NCBI GenBank assembly: GCA_023415595.1 | Contig: JAEZJW010000106.1 | Location: 1-64,000, forward strand | Source: Bacillota bacterium | GTDB taxonomy: Bacteria > Bacillota > Clostridia > Lachnospirales > Lachnospiraceae | Length of the DNA: 64,000 nucleotides | Direction: 5' to 3' | Part shown: in pieces, positions 27,289-38,036 of the stretch | Layout of the letters: each line of letters begins with the position of its first letter | Position numbering within the stretch: the stretch's first letter is position 1 | Position numbers and translations under genes: made by a program | The notes under the pieces: model-generated | The model's input: the letters and a program-made list of their open reading frames with translations, nothing else | What the model was told of the DNA's origin: nothing | The model's database searches: none

Positions 27289-27470
27289 TACACACCTCAT
27301 CCATTCTTCTGATTAGTAGAGTATATACCATATTTTCTCGCGAAGTAAATGTTTTATTTCATATTATTTATGTCGTATCATGTCCCCGGTATTCTGATAA
27401 GTTCCCTAATCATAATCCTACCCTTGTTTCATATAATTAAAGGAAGATTGACCAAACCATGGAGGTTACT

Positions 27471-30170
27471 ATGCAGTGGCATAATATGTCCATCGAAGAA
27501 GCTCTGAAAGAGCTTAACACCAGTATCGATCATGGCCTGACAACGAAGGAGGCTAAACGTCGGCAGCAGACCTATGGCAGAAATATCTTGGAGGTAAAAA
27601 AGGGAAAGAGTCTTTTCAGAAAATTCATATCCCAGTTCGCTGATTTCATGATCATCATACTGATCTTTGCTGCAGTACTTTCCTTTGTCGTATCCTATCT
27701 GGATGGCGAACCTGATTTTATAGATCCTGTCATTATCATGCTGATCATCAATTTAAACGCCACCCTGGGTGTTCTGCAGGAGACCAGGGCGGAGAAAGCG
27801 CTTGAGGCTCTGAAGAAGCTTTCCGCTCCTACCGCCCATGTACTGAGAGATAAGAAATTTCATGAAATCGACGCAGCCGAGCTGGTACCGGGGGATATCA
27901 TCCTGCTGGAGACCGGCTGTTTCGTTCCTGCGGACGCAAGACTCCTGTCTTCTGTAAACCTTAAGGTAGAAGAAGCCTCTCTGACCGGGGAATCACACCC
28001 GGTGGAGAAAGAAGCAGAGCTCAGACTGAAGCCCGATACGAACCTGGCAGACCGGATTAACCTTGTCCTGTCAACCAGTACAATCATCTATGGGAGAGGC
28101 TTGGCAGTTGTGACGGAGACCGGGATGAATACACAGGTCGGACACATTGCAAAGCTCATTATGGAGGATGAGACCCCCATGACTCCTCTGCAGAAGAGGC
28201 TGGCGAAAACCGGGAAGGTACTTGGCACCGCAGCCCTGATTATCTGTATCATTATATTTGTCCTCGGTATTCTTAAGAAGTTGCCCATCTTCGATATGTT
28301 CATGACCTCGGTAAGTCTGGCAGTGGCTGCCATTCCCGAAGGGCTGCCTGCGATCGTGACCATCATGCTTTCCCTTGGTGTGCAGCGCATGGCAAAGAAG
28401 AATGCAGTCATCCGAAAGCTTCCTGCCGTTGAAACTTTGGGGAGTGCTACTGTCATCTGCTCTGATAAGACAGGAACCCTGACACAGAATGTCATGACCG
28501 TAACCGAGCTCTGCTCCTTAAGCGGTAAGGAGAAGTTGTCGGGTGAGTTCGGGACATTTCTTCTCTCCCATGCAGCCCTCTGTAATGATGCCATTCTTCA
28601 GCAAGAGAACAAACAGATCTCCGTCAGCGGTGAACCAACAGAAAAAGCTCTGGTCCTGGCAGCCTATCATGCAGGAGCTAATAAATTAAATCTGGATTCA
28701 ACTTATGAACGAGTGTCCGAAATCCCCTTTGATTCAGCCCGTAAGCTGATGACCACTGTTCATAAATCACCCGATAACACTTACCGTAGTATCACAAAGG
28801 GTGCCTTTGATTTCCTGCTGAATAAATGCACCCATATCTATCAGAATGGGAAGCAGTACCCCCTGACCAGTGCGGAGAGAAGCAGGCTGACGGCACTGAA
28901 TAATTCCATGACAGAGCGGGCCCTCAGAGTTATCGCCGTATCCTATAAAAATATCACGGCACCCGGTAAGAAGCTTCTTCCTTCTGAACTGGAGAATGGC
29001 CTTACCTTCATCGGTCTGATCGGCATGATCGATCCTCCCAGAGAAGAAGTGAAGGACGCTGTTCTGTTATGCCGACAGGCCGGTATTAAGCCGGTGATGA
29101 TTACGGGAGATCATGTCCTGACAGCCAAAGCAATCGCAAAGGATCTCGGAATTCTCACCAGTCAGAGTGAGGCTATTACCGGTGATGAGCTGTCCCGGTT
29201 AGATTCTGAAGGCTTAAATAAAGTGATTGACAGATACAGTGTATTTGCCAGGGTATCCCCGGAGCATAAGGTCAGGATCGTGAAGGCATTCCAGAGCAGG
29301 GGTGAGGTGGTAGCCATGACCGGTGACGGAGTGAATGATGCCCCGGCACTGAAAGCAGCTGACATCGGCTGTGCGATGGGTATCACCGGAACCGATGTAG
29401 CGAAGAATGCCTCCGATATGATTCTGACGGATGACAATTTCGCCACAATCGTATCTGCGGTGAAGGAAGGTCGGGGTATCTATGATAATATCCGAAAAGC
29501 AGTCCATTTCCTGTTGTCCAGTAATATCGGCGAGATCCTGACGATCTTCGTCGCCATCCTCTTAGGTCTGCCCACACCGCTAGTCGCCGTTCAGCTGCTC
29601 TGGGTTAATCTCGTCACTGATTCCCTGCCTGCCATTTCCCTGGGTGTTGAGCCGGCAGCGAAGGATATCATGAAGAAGAAGCCGATCCCGCCGAATAAGG
29701 GCATGTTTGCGGATGGTCTTGCCTTCCAGATCTTATTTGAAGGTGTAATGATCGGTTCCCTGGCATTGGCAGCTTTTGTGATCGGTTTTCGTTTCTTCGA
29801 CCAGCGAGCTTTATTCGACTCCTTATCAGAGCAGCTCTCCGGTGGGGAACCCGGCGTATATATTCCCTGGGTCGGAAGGACTATGGCATTTGCTGTCTTA
29901 AGCCTGTCACAGCTGTTCCACTCCTTTAATATGAGAAGCAGTCATTCTTTGGCAGAGATCGGTCTGTTCACAAACCGCAAACTGGTTTACTCGTTCCTGA
30001 TCTGCTCTGCGCTGCAGATTATTGTTATTACAATTCCGCCTCTTGCGGCTATCTTCCAGGTTGTACCTCTGACCGTTAGGCAATGGGCTATCGTACTGCT
30101 CCTATCCATTATGCCGATCGTCGTAGTAGAGCTTCAGAAGAAAGTAAATGCAGCATTTTCCAATAAATAA
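27471..30170 (+). CDS. P-type Ca2+-transporting ATPase (type IIA-like)
   Basis: Membrane cation pump of 899 residues. The start is ATG 27471, because GGAGG at 27461-27465 fits it; an ATG four codons earlier overlaps that ribosome site. Visible motifs: actuator LTGES, membrane motif AAIPEGLPA (helix 4), phosphorylation site SDKTGTLTQN, hinge MTGDGVNDAPALK, helix 5 LLSSNIGEI and helix 6 LLWVNLVTDSLPA. The PEGLP, NIGE and NLVTD residues are calcium ligands in this class. Full length; expected to export Ca2+ from the cell. Confidence 0.93.
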   Translation: MQWHNMSIEEALKELNTSIDHGLTTKEAKRRQQTYGRNILEVKKGKSLFRKFISQFADFMIIILIFAAVLSFVVSYLDGEPDFIDPVIIMLIINLNATLGVLQETRAEKALEALKKLSAPTAHVLRDKKFHEIDAAELVPGDIILLETGCFVPADARLLSSVNLKVEEASLTGESHPVEKEAELRLKPDTNLADRINLVLSTSTIIYGRGLAVVTETGMNTQVGHIAKLIMEDETPMTPLQKRLAKTGKVLGTAALIICIIIFVLGILKKLPIFDMFMTSVSLAVAAIPEGLPAIVTIMLSLGVQRMAKKNAVIRKLPAVETLGSATVICSDKTGTLTQNVMTVTELCSLSGKEKLSGEFGTFLLSHAALCNDAILQQENKQISVSGEPTEKALVLAAYHAGANKLNLDSTYERVSEIPFDSARKLMTTVHKSPDNTYRSITKGAFDFLLNKCTHIYQNGKQYPLTSAERSRLTALNNSMTERALRVIAVSYKNITAPGKKLLPSELENGLTFIGLIGMIDPPREEVKDAVLLCRQAGIKPVMITGDHVLTAKAIAKDLGILTSQSEAITGDELSRLDSEGLNKVIDRYSVFARVSPEHKVRIVKAFQSRGEVVAMTGDGVNDAPALKAADIGCAMGITGTDVAKNASDMILTDDNFATIVSAVKEGRGIYDNIRKAVHFLLSSNIGEILTIFVAILLGLPTPLVAVQLLWVNLVTDSLPAISLGVEPAAKDIMKKKPIPPNKGMFADGLAFQILFEGVMIGSLALAAFVIGFRFFDQRALFDSLSEQLSGGEPGVYIPWVGRTMAFAVLSLSQLFHSFNMRSSHSLAEIGLFTNRKLVYSFLICSALQIIVITIPPLAAIFQVVPLTVRQWAIVLLLSIMPIVVVELQKKVNAAFSNK

Positions 30171-30270
30171 GCTTGGATTATTAATGCTAGCTGGTACAGA
30201 ATCTGCTTGAATATTTCCAATTTTCGTTATATAGTTATATGGTACCTATTCTATAATTTGAGGTGTTGGC

Positions 30271-30471
30271 ATGGACAAAAAGAAGGTGCAATACGCTGCT
30301 CCGGTTAAGCCGTTTGAAGAATCCGTCTGGGACAGATGGAGTATGTATGACAACATGCCTTATGTATGGGATCCTGACCTGGGCGATACCAAACGCTTCA
30401 CATTGGAAAGCGGCAACATCATTAAAGCTTACCGTTGTCTGATAACAGAACCCTTTGAGGTAAAACACTAA
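30271..30471 (+). CDS. Small unknown protein
   Basis: 66 residues starting at ATG with TTTGAGGTG upstream. No signal peptide or membrane segment. Tryptophan-rich centre (ESVWDRWSMYDNMPYVWDPD). I do not recognise it. It lies 42 bases before the metallo-beta-lactamase gene and is probably co-transcribed with it. Confidence 0.6.
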   Translation: MDKKKVQYAAPVKPFEESVWDRWSMYDNMPYVWDPDLGDTKRFTLESGNIIKAYRCLITEPFEVKH

Positions 30472-30513
30472 AGTAGATTAGGATGGAGATAGGAAATATC
30501 GGGAGAACATATA

Positions 30514-31098
30514 ATGAATATCATAACCTTGAACTATAACGCAACCAATTGTTATCTGGTTCCCGTAACCGACGGCTGGCTATTAGTGGATGCCGGCTGG
30601 CCGGATACCCTGTCACAATTCCTTCAGCTGCTGAATCAGAACGGTATACTGCTGAATGATATTAACTATATGGTCATTACACATTTCCATCCTGACCATG
30701 CAGGCCTTACCCAAAACCTGAAGGAATTCGGTGCGCGCCTGATCCTTCATAACTGCCAGGCTCCTTTCGTGAATAAGATCAATGCCTTCTTTAAGAAGAA
30801 CCCGGCCTCACGCTTTAAGGATATCACCTTCGATCATAGTATTATAATGAGCGTGGAGGACAGCAGAAGCTTTTTAAAGGATATCGGATTGGATGGTGAG
30901 CTGCTGCCGACTCCCGGACATAGTGAGGACAGCATCAGTCTGGTGCTAGACCGGGGCTGTGCCTTTACCGGTGACCTTCCCGCCTTAGATTTAGCGGAAG
31001 CATATGATGATCCGGTCATTATGTCAAGCTGGGAAGCCCTTAAATCTTGCGGCGTTAATAGAATCTATCCCGGGCATGGAGCTGCCTACGACATCTAG
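30514..31098 (+). CDS. MBL-fold metallo-hydrolase
   Basis: 194 residues. The metal-binding motif HFHPDHAG (about residues 57-64), the next His ligand in PTPGHSED, the Asp in FTGDLPA and the final His in YPGHGAAY are all present. Members are hydrolases of varied substrates (glyoxalase II, lactonase and similar). The protein is short and compact with no signal peptide, so cytoplasmic. The stop is TAG, showing TAG is a normal stop here. The gap 31099-31257 shows only short inverted repeats of no clear meaning. Confidence 0.87.
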   Translation: MNIITLNYNATNCYLVPVTDGWLLVDAGWPDTLSQFLQLLNQNGILLNDINYMVITHFHPDHAGLTQNLKEFGARLILHNCQAPFVNKINAFFKKNPASRFKDITFDHSIIMSVEDSRSFLKDIGLDGELLPTPGHSEDSISLVLDRGCAFTGDLPALDLAEAYDDPVIMSSWEALKSCGVNRIYPGHGAAYDI

Positions 31099-31257
31099 TC
31101 CGGATGATATGAAAGTATACCTGCATTAATCACCTTCTCATACATTAAGACTGTCAACCAAGGCACGCTCGCATACAAACATACAGGGTTAATGTAAGCT
31201 TCGCCTTAACGTATATAGCTGAATGCCAGACTAACAGACATTCAGTAATTATGTATT

Positions 31258-31304
31258 AAAAATCCCGCTCCTGTCCTTAGGTAGGTACAGCAGCGGGATT
31301 TCTT
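31258..31304. terminator. Bidirectional terminator between the MBL gene and eno
   Basis: AAAATCCCGCT pairs with AGCGGGATTT (31292-31301), with A and T runs on the two sides, between convergent genes. Confidence 0.85.
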
Positions 31305-31341
31305 ATAGGAATATCAAATATACATTTAAAAGTGTTTCATC

Positions 31342-32649
<1,308 letters not shown>

Positions 32650-32765
32650 CTATCTTCCTTTCTTCCATTGTTATTAATTTTATGGCATATTTCCTTGATA
32701 TTATCTGCTTCAATAAGGAAAGTATTCTCCCTACCTACTTATTACCATTTTTGCATCCTGCAGTC

Positions 32766-32781
32766 TGTGATTTAAATCACA
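32766..32781. promoter_or_regulatory. CRP/FNR-family-like palindrome between eno and the M32 gene
   Basis: TGTGATTTAAATCACA is a perfect 16-bp palindrome with the CRP half-sites TGTGA and TCACA spaced by six bases. It lies in the 339-bp intergenic region 32647-32985, about 120 bases upstream of eno and 205 bases upstream of the peptidase start. The rest of that region is AT-rich with no other clear feature. Which regulator binds it is unknown. Confidence 0.45.
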
Positions 32782-32985
32782 TTATTGTATAGATTCTTTA
32801 CTTATATAACCTGCAGTGGTATATTATGGTATACATAACATTATTTTATAAGATTTTACTCTCTTCGGCAAGCCAAATATCTTATTATTTTATGGAGAAT
32901 ATTGGTTTACTATGCCGTTTAATTATTGAAATACTAATGAAAGAATGACGTTTGATAAAGTCAAGCAAGACTATAGGAGGTTAAT

Positions 32986-34491
32986 ATGAGCAAAACTTTT
33001 GAAAAATTACAGCCCTATCTTGATAAATCCATGGCCCTGCAGACCGCCCGTAATCTGTTCGAATGGGATGATCAGACCATAGCACCCTTTGAAGCCGCGG
33101 ATTATACCTCGAAGGTCATCGGAATCCTCTCCGACGAATACATGAAGAGTCTGATTAATGATGATGTCCGAAAGCTGCTTAAGAAGCTTAGGGAGGAGGA
33201 TGAGCAGAAGGAACTGACTGACACCGAGAAAGCGATTGTGAAGAAGATCAGCAGAAAATATGAGGAACTGGAAAGTATCCCTCCCGAGGAATATCGGGCT
33301 TTTATCGAATTGACCTCTATCTCAAGCCGTAAATGGTCTAAAGCCAGAAAGGATAACAAATTCGAGGATTTTGCCCCCTATCTGAAGAAGGTCATTGATT
33401 ATAAGAAGAAATTTGCCGGTTATCGTGCTAAGAAGGGCCAGGAGCCCTATGAGGTATTGCTGGCCGATTATGAGGAGTGCTTTGCGATCAAAGATCTGGA
33501 CCCCTTCTTCGAAAAGATCAAGCAGGAGGTGATCCCCTTGCTGAAGGAGGTTGGAGGGAAGGCAGAGACCATAGATAAAAGCTACAACTATTTAAAATAC
33601 GATATAGAGAGTCAGAAGGAATTCTGTAAGTTCTTAAGCGGCTATGTAGGCTTTGATTTTAATCGCGGTGTCATCGGAGAAAGTGCCCATCCGTTTACCA
33701 TGCAGCTGCATAACCATGATGTTCGTATCACAGACCGTTATATGGAGGATAATCTGGAAAGTGCCATGTTCTCCATTATCCATGAGACAGGACATGCGAT
33801 TTATGAAATGAATGTTGATGATGCTCTGACCCAGACTCCTGTGGGAGAAGGTGCTTCCATGGGAATGCACGAATCCCAATCCCGCTTCTATGAAAATGTA
33901 ATCGGACGAAGCAAGGCCTTCTGGATCCCGATCTATGATAAGCTGGTGGAGACCTATCCGGAGAATCTTAAGAATATCGATCTGGATCATTTCATCCGTG
34001 GAATTAATAAGGCGGCACCCAGCCTGATTCGTACGGAAGCCGATGAGCTCTCCTATACGATCCACATCATCATCCGCTATGAGATTGAGAAAATGCTGTT
34101 CAGTGAGGAGATTGATGTGAACCAGCTTCCGGAGATTTGGAATAAGAAGTATCAGGATTATATGGGAATCACACCTCCGGATAATGCCCAGGGCATCCTA
34201 CAGGATACTCATTGGTCCTGGGGGGAATTCGGATATTTCCCCTCCTATGCAGTAGGAACTGCGGTAGCCTCTCAGCTCTATGCGAAAATGACGGAGGTCA
34301 TGCCCATCGAGGAGTATCTGGAAAAGGGTAATCTTACCCCTATCCGGGAATTCTTACGTGACCAGGTTCATAAATACGGTGCAACGAAAACTACCAACCA
34401 GATCCTTAAGGATGTCACCGGAGAGGAATTCAACGCAGATTATTATATCAAATATCTGAAGGAGAAATATTCTGAGCTTTATCAACTGTAG
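32986..34491 (+). CDS. M32-family carboxypeptidase (thermostable carboxypeptidase Taq-like)
   Basis: Cytoplasmic metallocarboxypeptidase that removes C-terminal amino acids from peptides. The 501-residue length fits. The zinc motif HETGH (IIHETGHAIYEM) is present, with the third ligand in MHESQSRFYEN. Further conserved segments are GRSKAFW and DTHWSWGEFGYFPSYA. The start has AGGAGG upstream. A stand-alone gene, divergent from eno. Confidence 0.93.
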   Translation: MSKTFEKLQPYLDKSMALQTARNLFEWDDQTIAPFEAADYTSKVIGILSDEYMKSLINDDVRKLLKKLREEDEQKELTDTEKAIVKKISRKYEELESIPPEEYRAFIELTSISSRKWSKARKDNKFEDFAPYLKKVIDYKKKFAGYRAKKGQEPYEVLLADYEECFAIKDLDPFFEKIKQEVIPLLKEVGGKAETIDKSYNYLKYDIESQKEFCKFLSGYVGFDFNRGVIGESAHPFTMQLHNHDVRITDRYMEDNLESAMFSIIHETGHAIYEMNVDDALTQTPVGEGASMGMHESQSRFYENVIGRSKAFWIPIYDKLVETYPENLKNIDLDHFIRGINKAAPSLIRTEADELSYTIHIIIRYEIEKMLFSEEIDVNQLPEIWNKKYQDYMGITPPDNAQGILQDTHWSWGEFGYFPSYAVGTAVASQLYAKMTEVMPIEEYLEKGNLTPIREFLRDQVHKYGATKTTNQILKDVTGEEFNADYYIKYLKEKYSELYQL

Positions 34492-34575
34492 AGCCATCCA
34501 TAGAACAGTTTCTTGATCTAGATTAACTACAGTCATAGGAAAGCCTTAGATATCGTCATTATACACCATATCAGG

Positions 34576-34645
34576 GGAAGGCTGTTGCCTGCTAACTATT
34601 AAGATGCATTCTGCATCTTTATCAGTTATTCTGCAACAGCCTTCC
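34576..34645. terminator. Hairpin downstream of the M32 gene
   Basis: GGAAGGCTGTTGC (34576-34588) and GCAACAGCCTTCC (34633-34645) are perfectly complementary, and an inner AAGATGCA...TGCATCTT stem adds to the fold. No T run follows, so true termination is uncertain. The remainder of 34492-34900 is AT-rich and contains the argH leader, in which I see no clear riboswitch. Confidence 0.6.
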
Positions 34646-34900
34646 ATTGATTTATAACTCCTCGAATCGGCTTCCAGGATTCTTTGGTTTTCGCTCTTAG
34701 TATATCTATATTAAAATTATTAAACTGATTATTTAGTAATATTAATGTATAATTATAAATTTTCTCTTGCAATATCCCGGAAAACAAGTTAATATAGATT
34801 CAATCATAAAATCGGACGGTTGCAACTTTAAACCTGCCGGACCAACACATGTATTGATATTACTATTGTCACAATTTACTGATAGAAACGAGGCAGGGAC

Positions 34901-36274
34901 ATGAAGCTTTGGGGCGGACGTTTTACCAAAAAAACCGATCAGCTGGTACATAATTTTAATGCATCCATCTCCTTCGACCAGAAATTCTTCCGTCAGGATA
35001 TCGAGGGCAGCATTGCCCATGTTACGATGCTGGCAAAGCAGGGAATTATCAGCGATTCAGAGAAGGAAAGTATCATTAAAGGTCTATCCGGCATTCTGGA
35101 GGATATTATAAACGGAATTCTGATGATTGATGACGAGCATGAGGATATCCACAGCTTTGTAGAGGCTCATCTGATCAGCCGCATCGGTGAAGCGGGCAAG
35201 AAGCTGCATACCGGAAGAAGCCGCAATGATCAGGTTGCCCTTGACATGAAGCTTTATATCAGGGATGAGATTACCGAACTGGATGGCTTAATAAAGAACC
35301 TCCTGGTGACTCTGCACGGGATCATGAAGGCTCATACCGGAACCTTTATGCCGGGCTTTACCCATCTGCAGAAAGCACAACCAGTTACCCTCTCCCACCA
35401 CATCGGTGCATATTTTGAGATGTTTAAGAGAGACCGATTCCGACTGGCTGATTGTAAAGCCCGTATGAATTATTCTCCCTTAGGTTCCGGTGCACTGGCA
35501 GGGACCACCTACCCGCTGGATCGCGAGTATACTGCAGAACTGCTGGGCTTTGACGGTCCCACCTTAAACAGCATGGACGGTGTTTCTGACCGGGATTATC
35601 TGATTGAGCTCTTAAGTGCACTTTCCACCATTATGATGCACCTAAGCCGTTTTAGTGAAGAAATCATCCTATGGAACAGCAACGAATATAGGTTTATTGA
35701 ACTGGATGATGCCTACTCTACAGGCTCCTCCATTATGCCCCAGAAGAAAAACCCGGATATCGCCGAGCTGGTCAGGGGCAAGACAGGACGTGTCTATGGA
35801 GCGCTGGTTTCCCTGCTTACCACGATGAAGGGACTTCCACTAGCCTATAACAAGGATATGCAGGAGGATAAGGAACTGACCTTTGATGCGATAGATACCG
35901 TGAAGGGCTGTTTGTCCCTGTTCAATGGTATGGCGGCATCCATGAGCTTCAATAAAAACGTTATGGCTGCCAGTGCGAAGAAGGGGTTTACCAATGCTAC
36001 GGATGCTGCTGACTACCTGGTAGGTAAGGGTGTACCGTTCCGTGATGCTCATGGAATCATCGGACAGCTGGTACTCTGCTGTATTGATAAGAATATTTCT
36101 CTGGAGGAACTGAGCCTGGAGGAATATAAGGCTATCAGCCCCGTATTTGAACAGGATATCTATGAAGCCATCAGCCTCACCGCCTGTGTTGAGAAGCGTA
36201 ACATCATCGGGGCACCCGGACAGGAAGCGATGGCTAAGGTGATATCACAGAATGAAAGTTATTTGGATATGTAA
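34901..36274 (+). CDS. argH: Argininosuccinate lyase
   Basis: Last step of arginine synthesis: cleaves argininosuccinate to arginine and fumarate. 457 residues, full length. The superfamily signature [12 protein letters not shown] is present near residue 280, and the [12 protein letters not shown] and HLQKAQP motifs are intact. GAGGCAGGG precedes the ATG. No argG is adjacent, so the gene stands apart from the usual argGH pair. It is closed by a strong terminator. Confidence 0.97.
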   Translation: MKLWGGRFTKKTDQLVHNFNASISFDQKFFRQDIEGSIAHVTMLAKQGIISDSEKESIIKGLSGILEDIINGILMIDDEHEDIHSFVEAHLISRIGEAGKKLHTGRSRNDQVALDMKLYIRDEITELDGLIKNLLVTLHGIMKAHTGTFMPGFTHLQKAQPVTLSHHIGAYFEMFKRDRFRLADCKARMNYSPLGSGALAGTTYPLDREYTAELLGFDGPTLNSMDGVSDRDYLIELLSALSTIMMHLSRFSEEIILWNSNEYRFIELDDAYSTGSSIMPQKKNPDIAELVRGKTGRVYGALVSLLTTMKGLPLAYNKDMQEDKELTFDAIDTVKGCLSLFNGMAASMSFNKNVMAASAKKGFTNATDAADYLVGKGVPFRDAHGIIGQLVLCCIDKNISLEELSLEEYKAISPVFEQDIYEAISLTACVEKRNIIGAPGQEAMAKVISQNESYLDM

Positions 36275-36327
36275 GATAAACTTTATCTTCATATAATGTT
36301 AGCTTACCGAGGGGGAAGAGCTAATAA

Positions 36328-36371
36328 GGAAGGCCGTAAAGCTGGGTACGACCATGCTTTACGGCCTTCTC
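36328..36371. terminator. Terminator of argH
   Basis: GAAGGCCGTAAAGC (36329-36342) pairs with GCTTTACGGCCTTC (36356-36369). Confidence 0.82.
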
Positions 36372-36410
36372 ATATTCAAATACGGATTTCTTAGTTACAG
36401 CCGGAAAGCA

Positions 36411-37004
36411 TTATCGTTTCCCACTGATGTGCTGGTAATAATACCAGCCTGAATATAACCCTGGAATCAGCACCCATGCCATAATACTGTATTTGATGAA
36501 GTCCTCCGGCTGTCCCAGGATACAACCAACAACCATGATAATGACAATGGGGAAGGTCAGGTATCCCAGCAGCTTATGGGCTACTCTCCAGGTCATCTCA
36601 TCCCGTACGGTCCAAGGAAGCCTGAACCCTATATACCTGTTGAACGGTAGCTTCGGTGCAGCATTACCTATCACAATCATGATGCCAGCCGCCAATATCG
36701 TACCGAATAACTCTTCTTCCTCAAGGATATAGGACTTGACCGCAGGAACCCACTGTACGACACCGAAGAAAAAGAGGATCAGTGCCATGGTAAGATAGTT
36801 TAGCCTCTTCATGGTCCTTACCTTAGGATTTTCCTTTGACAGGCCCGCAATTCGATGTGTGAAGAGATCCAACAGGATCAATGCTATAAAGGTTAGCAGC
36901 CCTATGAGTACCAGCCATAGCTCCGAGGATGGCAGGAACAAGCCTGCTCCTAAAACTATGATTGAGAGGATGCACAGGATCCATCTTAATGTCTTATGAT
37001 TCAT
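36411..37004 (-). CDS. SdpI-family membrane protein
   Basis: 197 residues with about six membrane helices. The segment GNAAPKLPFNRYIGFRLPWT then MTWRVAHKLLG is the SdpI signature. In Bacillus subtilis SdpI gives immunity to the SdpC toxin and sequesters the SdpR repressor. The start is ATG 37004 with AAAAGGAGAG upstream; an extended upstream start would run through the regulator gene. It overlaps the ArsR-type gene by 11 bases, as in sdpRI. No SdpABC toxin genes are in the window. Confidence 0.88.
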   Translation of the reverse strand: MNHKTLRWILCILSIIVLGAGLFLPSSELWLVLIGLLTFIALILLDLFTHRIAGLSKENPKVRTMKRLNYLTMALILFFFGVVQWVPAVKSYILEEEELFGTILAAGIMIVIGNAAPKLPFNRYIGFRLPWTVRDEMTWRVAHKLLGYLTFPIVIIMVVGCILGQPEDFIKYSIMAWVLIPGLYSGWYYYQHISGKR

Positions 37005-37272
37005 TCTTCTTTCTCTCCTTTTCAAAAAAAGACATAAACCCACCGAGCGCTTCCTGCAGTACGGTAACATTAATCGAGTATATCACATACTGCCCTTTCT
37101 TCTCTGACGTGACCAGTTCTGCCTCCCGAAGGATATCCAGATGCTTTGTCAGTGCCGGCTTGGAAATCGGAAACTTGTCTGCGATCTCTCCTGCCGTCAT
37201 ATCCCTTAAGCTTAATAATTTTAAGATTTCTCTACGGGTCGGATCCCCCAGTGCTTTGAAAACTCCAGCCAC
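36994..37272 (-). CDS. ArsR-family repressor, SdpR-like
   Basis: 92 residues from GTG 37272, which follows AAAGGAGG; an in-frame ATG six codons earlier would contain that ribosome site. The winged helix-turn-helix is clear: FKALGDPTRREILKLL, then MTAGEIADKFPISKPALTKH. There are no obvious metal-binding cysteines, which fits SdpR-type rather than metal-sensing members. Together with the SdpI-like gene it looks like the sdpRI autorepressor/immunity pair. A perfect palindrome just upstream is a good operator candidate. Confidence 0.9.
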   Translation of the reverse strand: MAGVFKALGDPTRREILKLLSLRDMTAGEIADKFPISKPALTKHLDILREAELVTSEKKGQYVIYSINVTVLQEALGGFMSFFEKERKKNES

Positions 37273-37298
37273 TTTTATGCCTCCTTTCATTTTATTAT

Positions 37299-37314
37299 TT
37301 AACTAATTAGTTAA
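37299..37314. promoter_or_regulatory. Palindromic operator candidate of the SdpR/SdpI pair
   Basis: TTAACTAATTAGTTAA is a perfect 16-bp palindrome, 27 bases before the GTG start of the ArsR-type gene, where an autorepressor would bind. Confidence 0.6.
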
Positions 37315-37369
37315 TTATATTATAACAAAGAAATTTGGATTGTCAATAGTTAGTAATTATAATTTACAA

Positions 37370-37407
37370 AAAACCTCGTACCATTTTTATGCGATGGTAC
37401 GAGGTTT
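37370..37407. terminator. Bidirectional terminator after the signal peptidase pair
   Basis: AAAACCTCGTACCAT pairs perfectly with ATGGTACGAGGTTTT around a short loop, with A and T tracts. It closes the signal peptidase operon and insulates it from the SdpR-like gene. Confidence 0.88.
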
Positions 37408-37470
37408 TACAATGCTATTTTTCAATTCTGTTTCTGTAGGGAAGTGATGTCTTTCTATTCCACTTTATTC

Positions 37471-38007
37471 TTAATAGAGCCATTTAAATTTCGGATACTT
37501 GAAAATCAGCTTCCCCTTCAGTTTATCCCTCGAGACGAATTTATTCTTCCAGGCCCTGGCATCCAGGGATTCAACCCGGTTATCTCCCATCATAAAATAG
37601 GAGTCCTGCGGTATCTGATAAGGGCCAAAGGTTCCCTCTCCATCCTCCGAATCTCCCCAAGGTTCCTTGATATAGGGTTCCTCCAGAGGCTCACCGTTAA
37701 TATAGATCGTTCCATCCCTGCCCTCTATGCGCTCTCCGGGAAGCCCGATAATCCGCTTGATCCGGTCCTCAGATTCATCGTCAGGGAATGGAAATACCAC
37801 AATATCCCCTCTCTTCGGAGCGCCGAAGAGATAGGCCAGCCGGAAGGCATAAGCCTTATCATGGGACATAATTGTATTCTCCATTGAGCCGGTCGGTGTG
37901 GTGACCTTAAACAAGATTGTTTTATTTATGATAAATGCCAGGATAACCGCCGTTGCAATGACGATTAGCCAACTGATGATTTCTTTTCTTACTTTTTGTT
38001 TATCCAT
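37471..38007 (-). CDS. lepB: Signal peptidase I (copy 2)
   Basis: Removes signal peptides from exported proteins on the outer face of the membrane. 178 residues: one N-terminal helix, the catalytic Ser in TPTGSMENTI, the Lys in DRIKRIIGLPGE and the late motif YFMMGDNR. The ribosome site GGGGGAGC precedes ATG. It lies 29 bases after a second signal peptidase gene and shares about half of its residues, so this is a tandem duplication. Confidence 0.94.
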   Translation of the reverse strand: MDKQKVRKEIISWLIVIATAVILAFIINKTILFKVTTPTGSMENTIMSHDKAYAFRLAYLFGAPKRGDIVVFPFPDDESEDRIKRIIGLPGERIEGRDGTIYINGEPLEEPYIKEPWGDSEDGEGTFGPYQIPQDSYFMMGDNRVESLDARAWKNKFVSRDKLKGKLIFKYPKFKWLY

Positions 38008-38036
38008 TATTTGCTCCCCCTGATTGGTTCATAGCA

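Noticed and set aside
34740..34900. Possible ArgR operator or riboswitch before argH
   Set aside because: Only a weak match (GTATAATTATAAAT); the AT-rich sequence shows no conserved riboswitch core.
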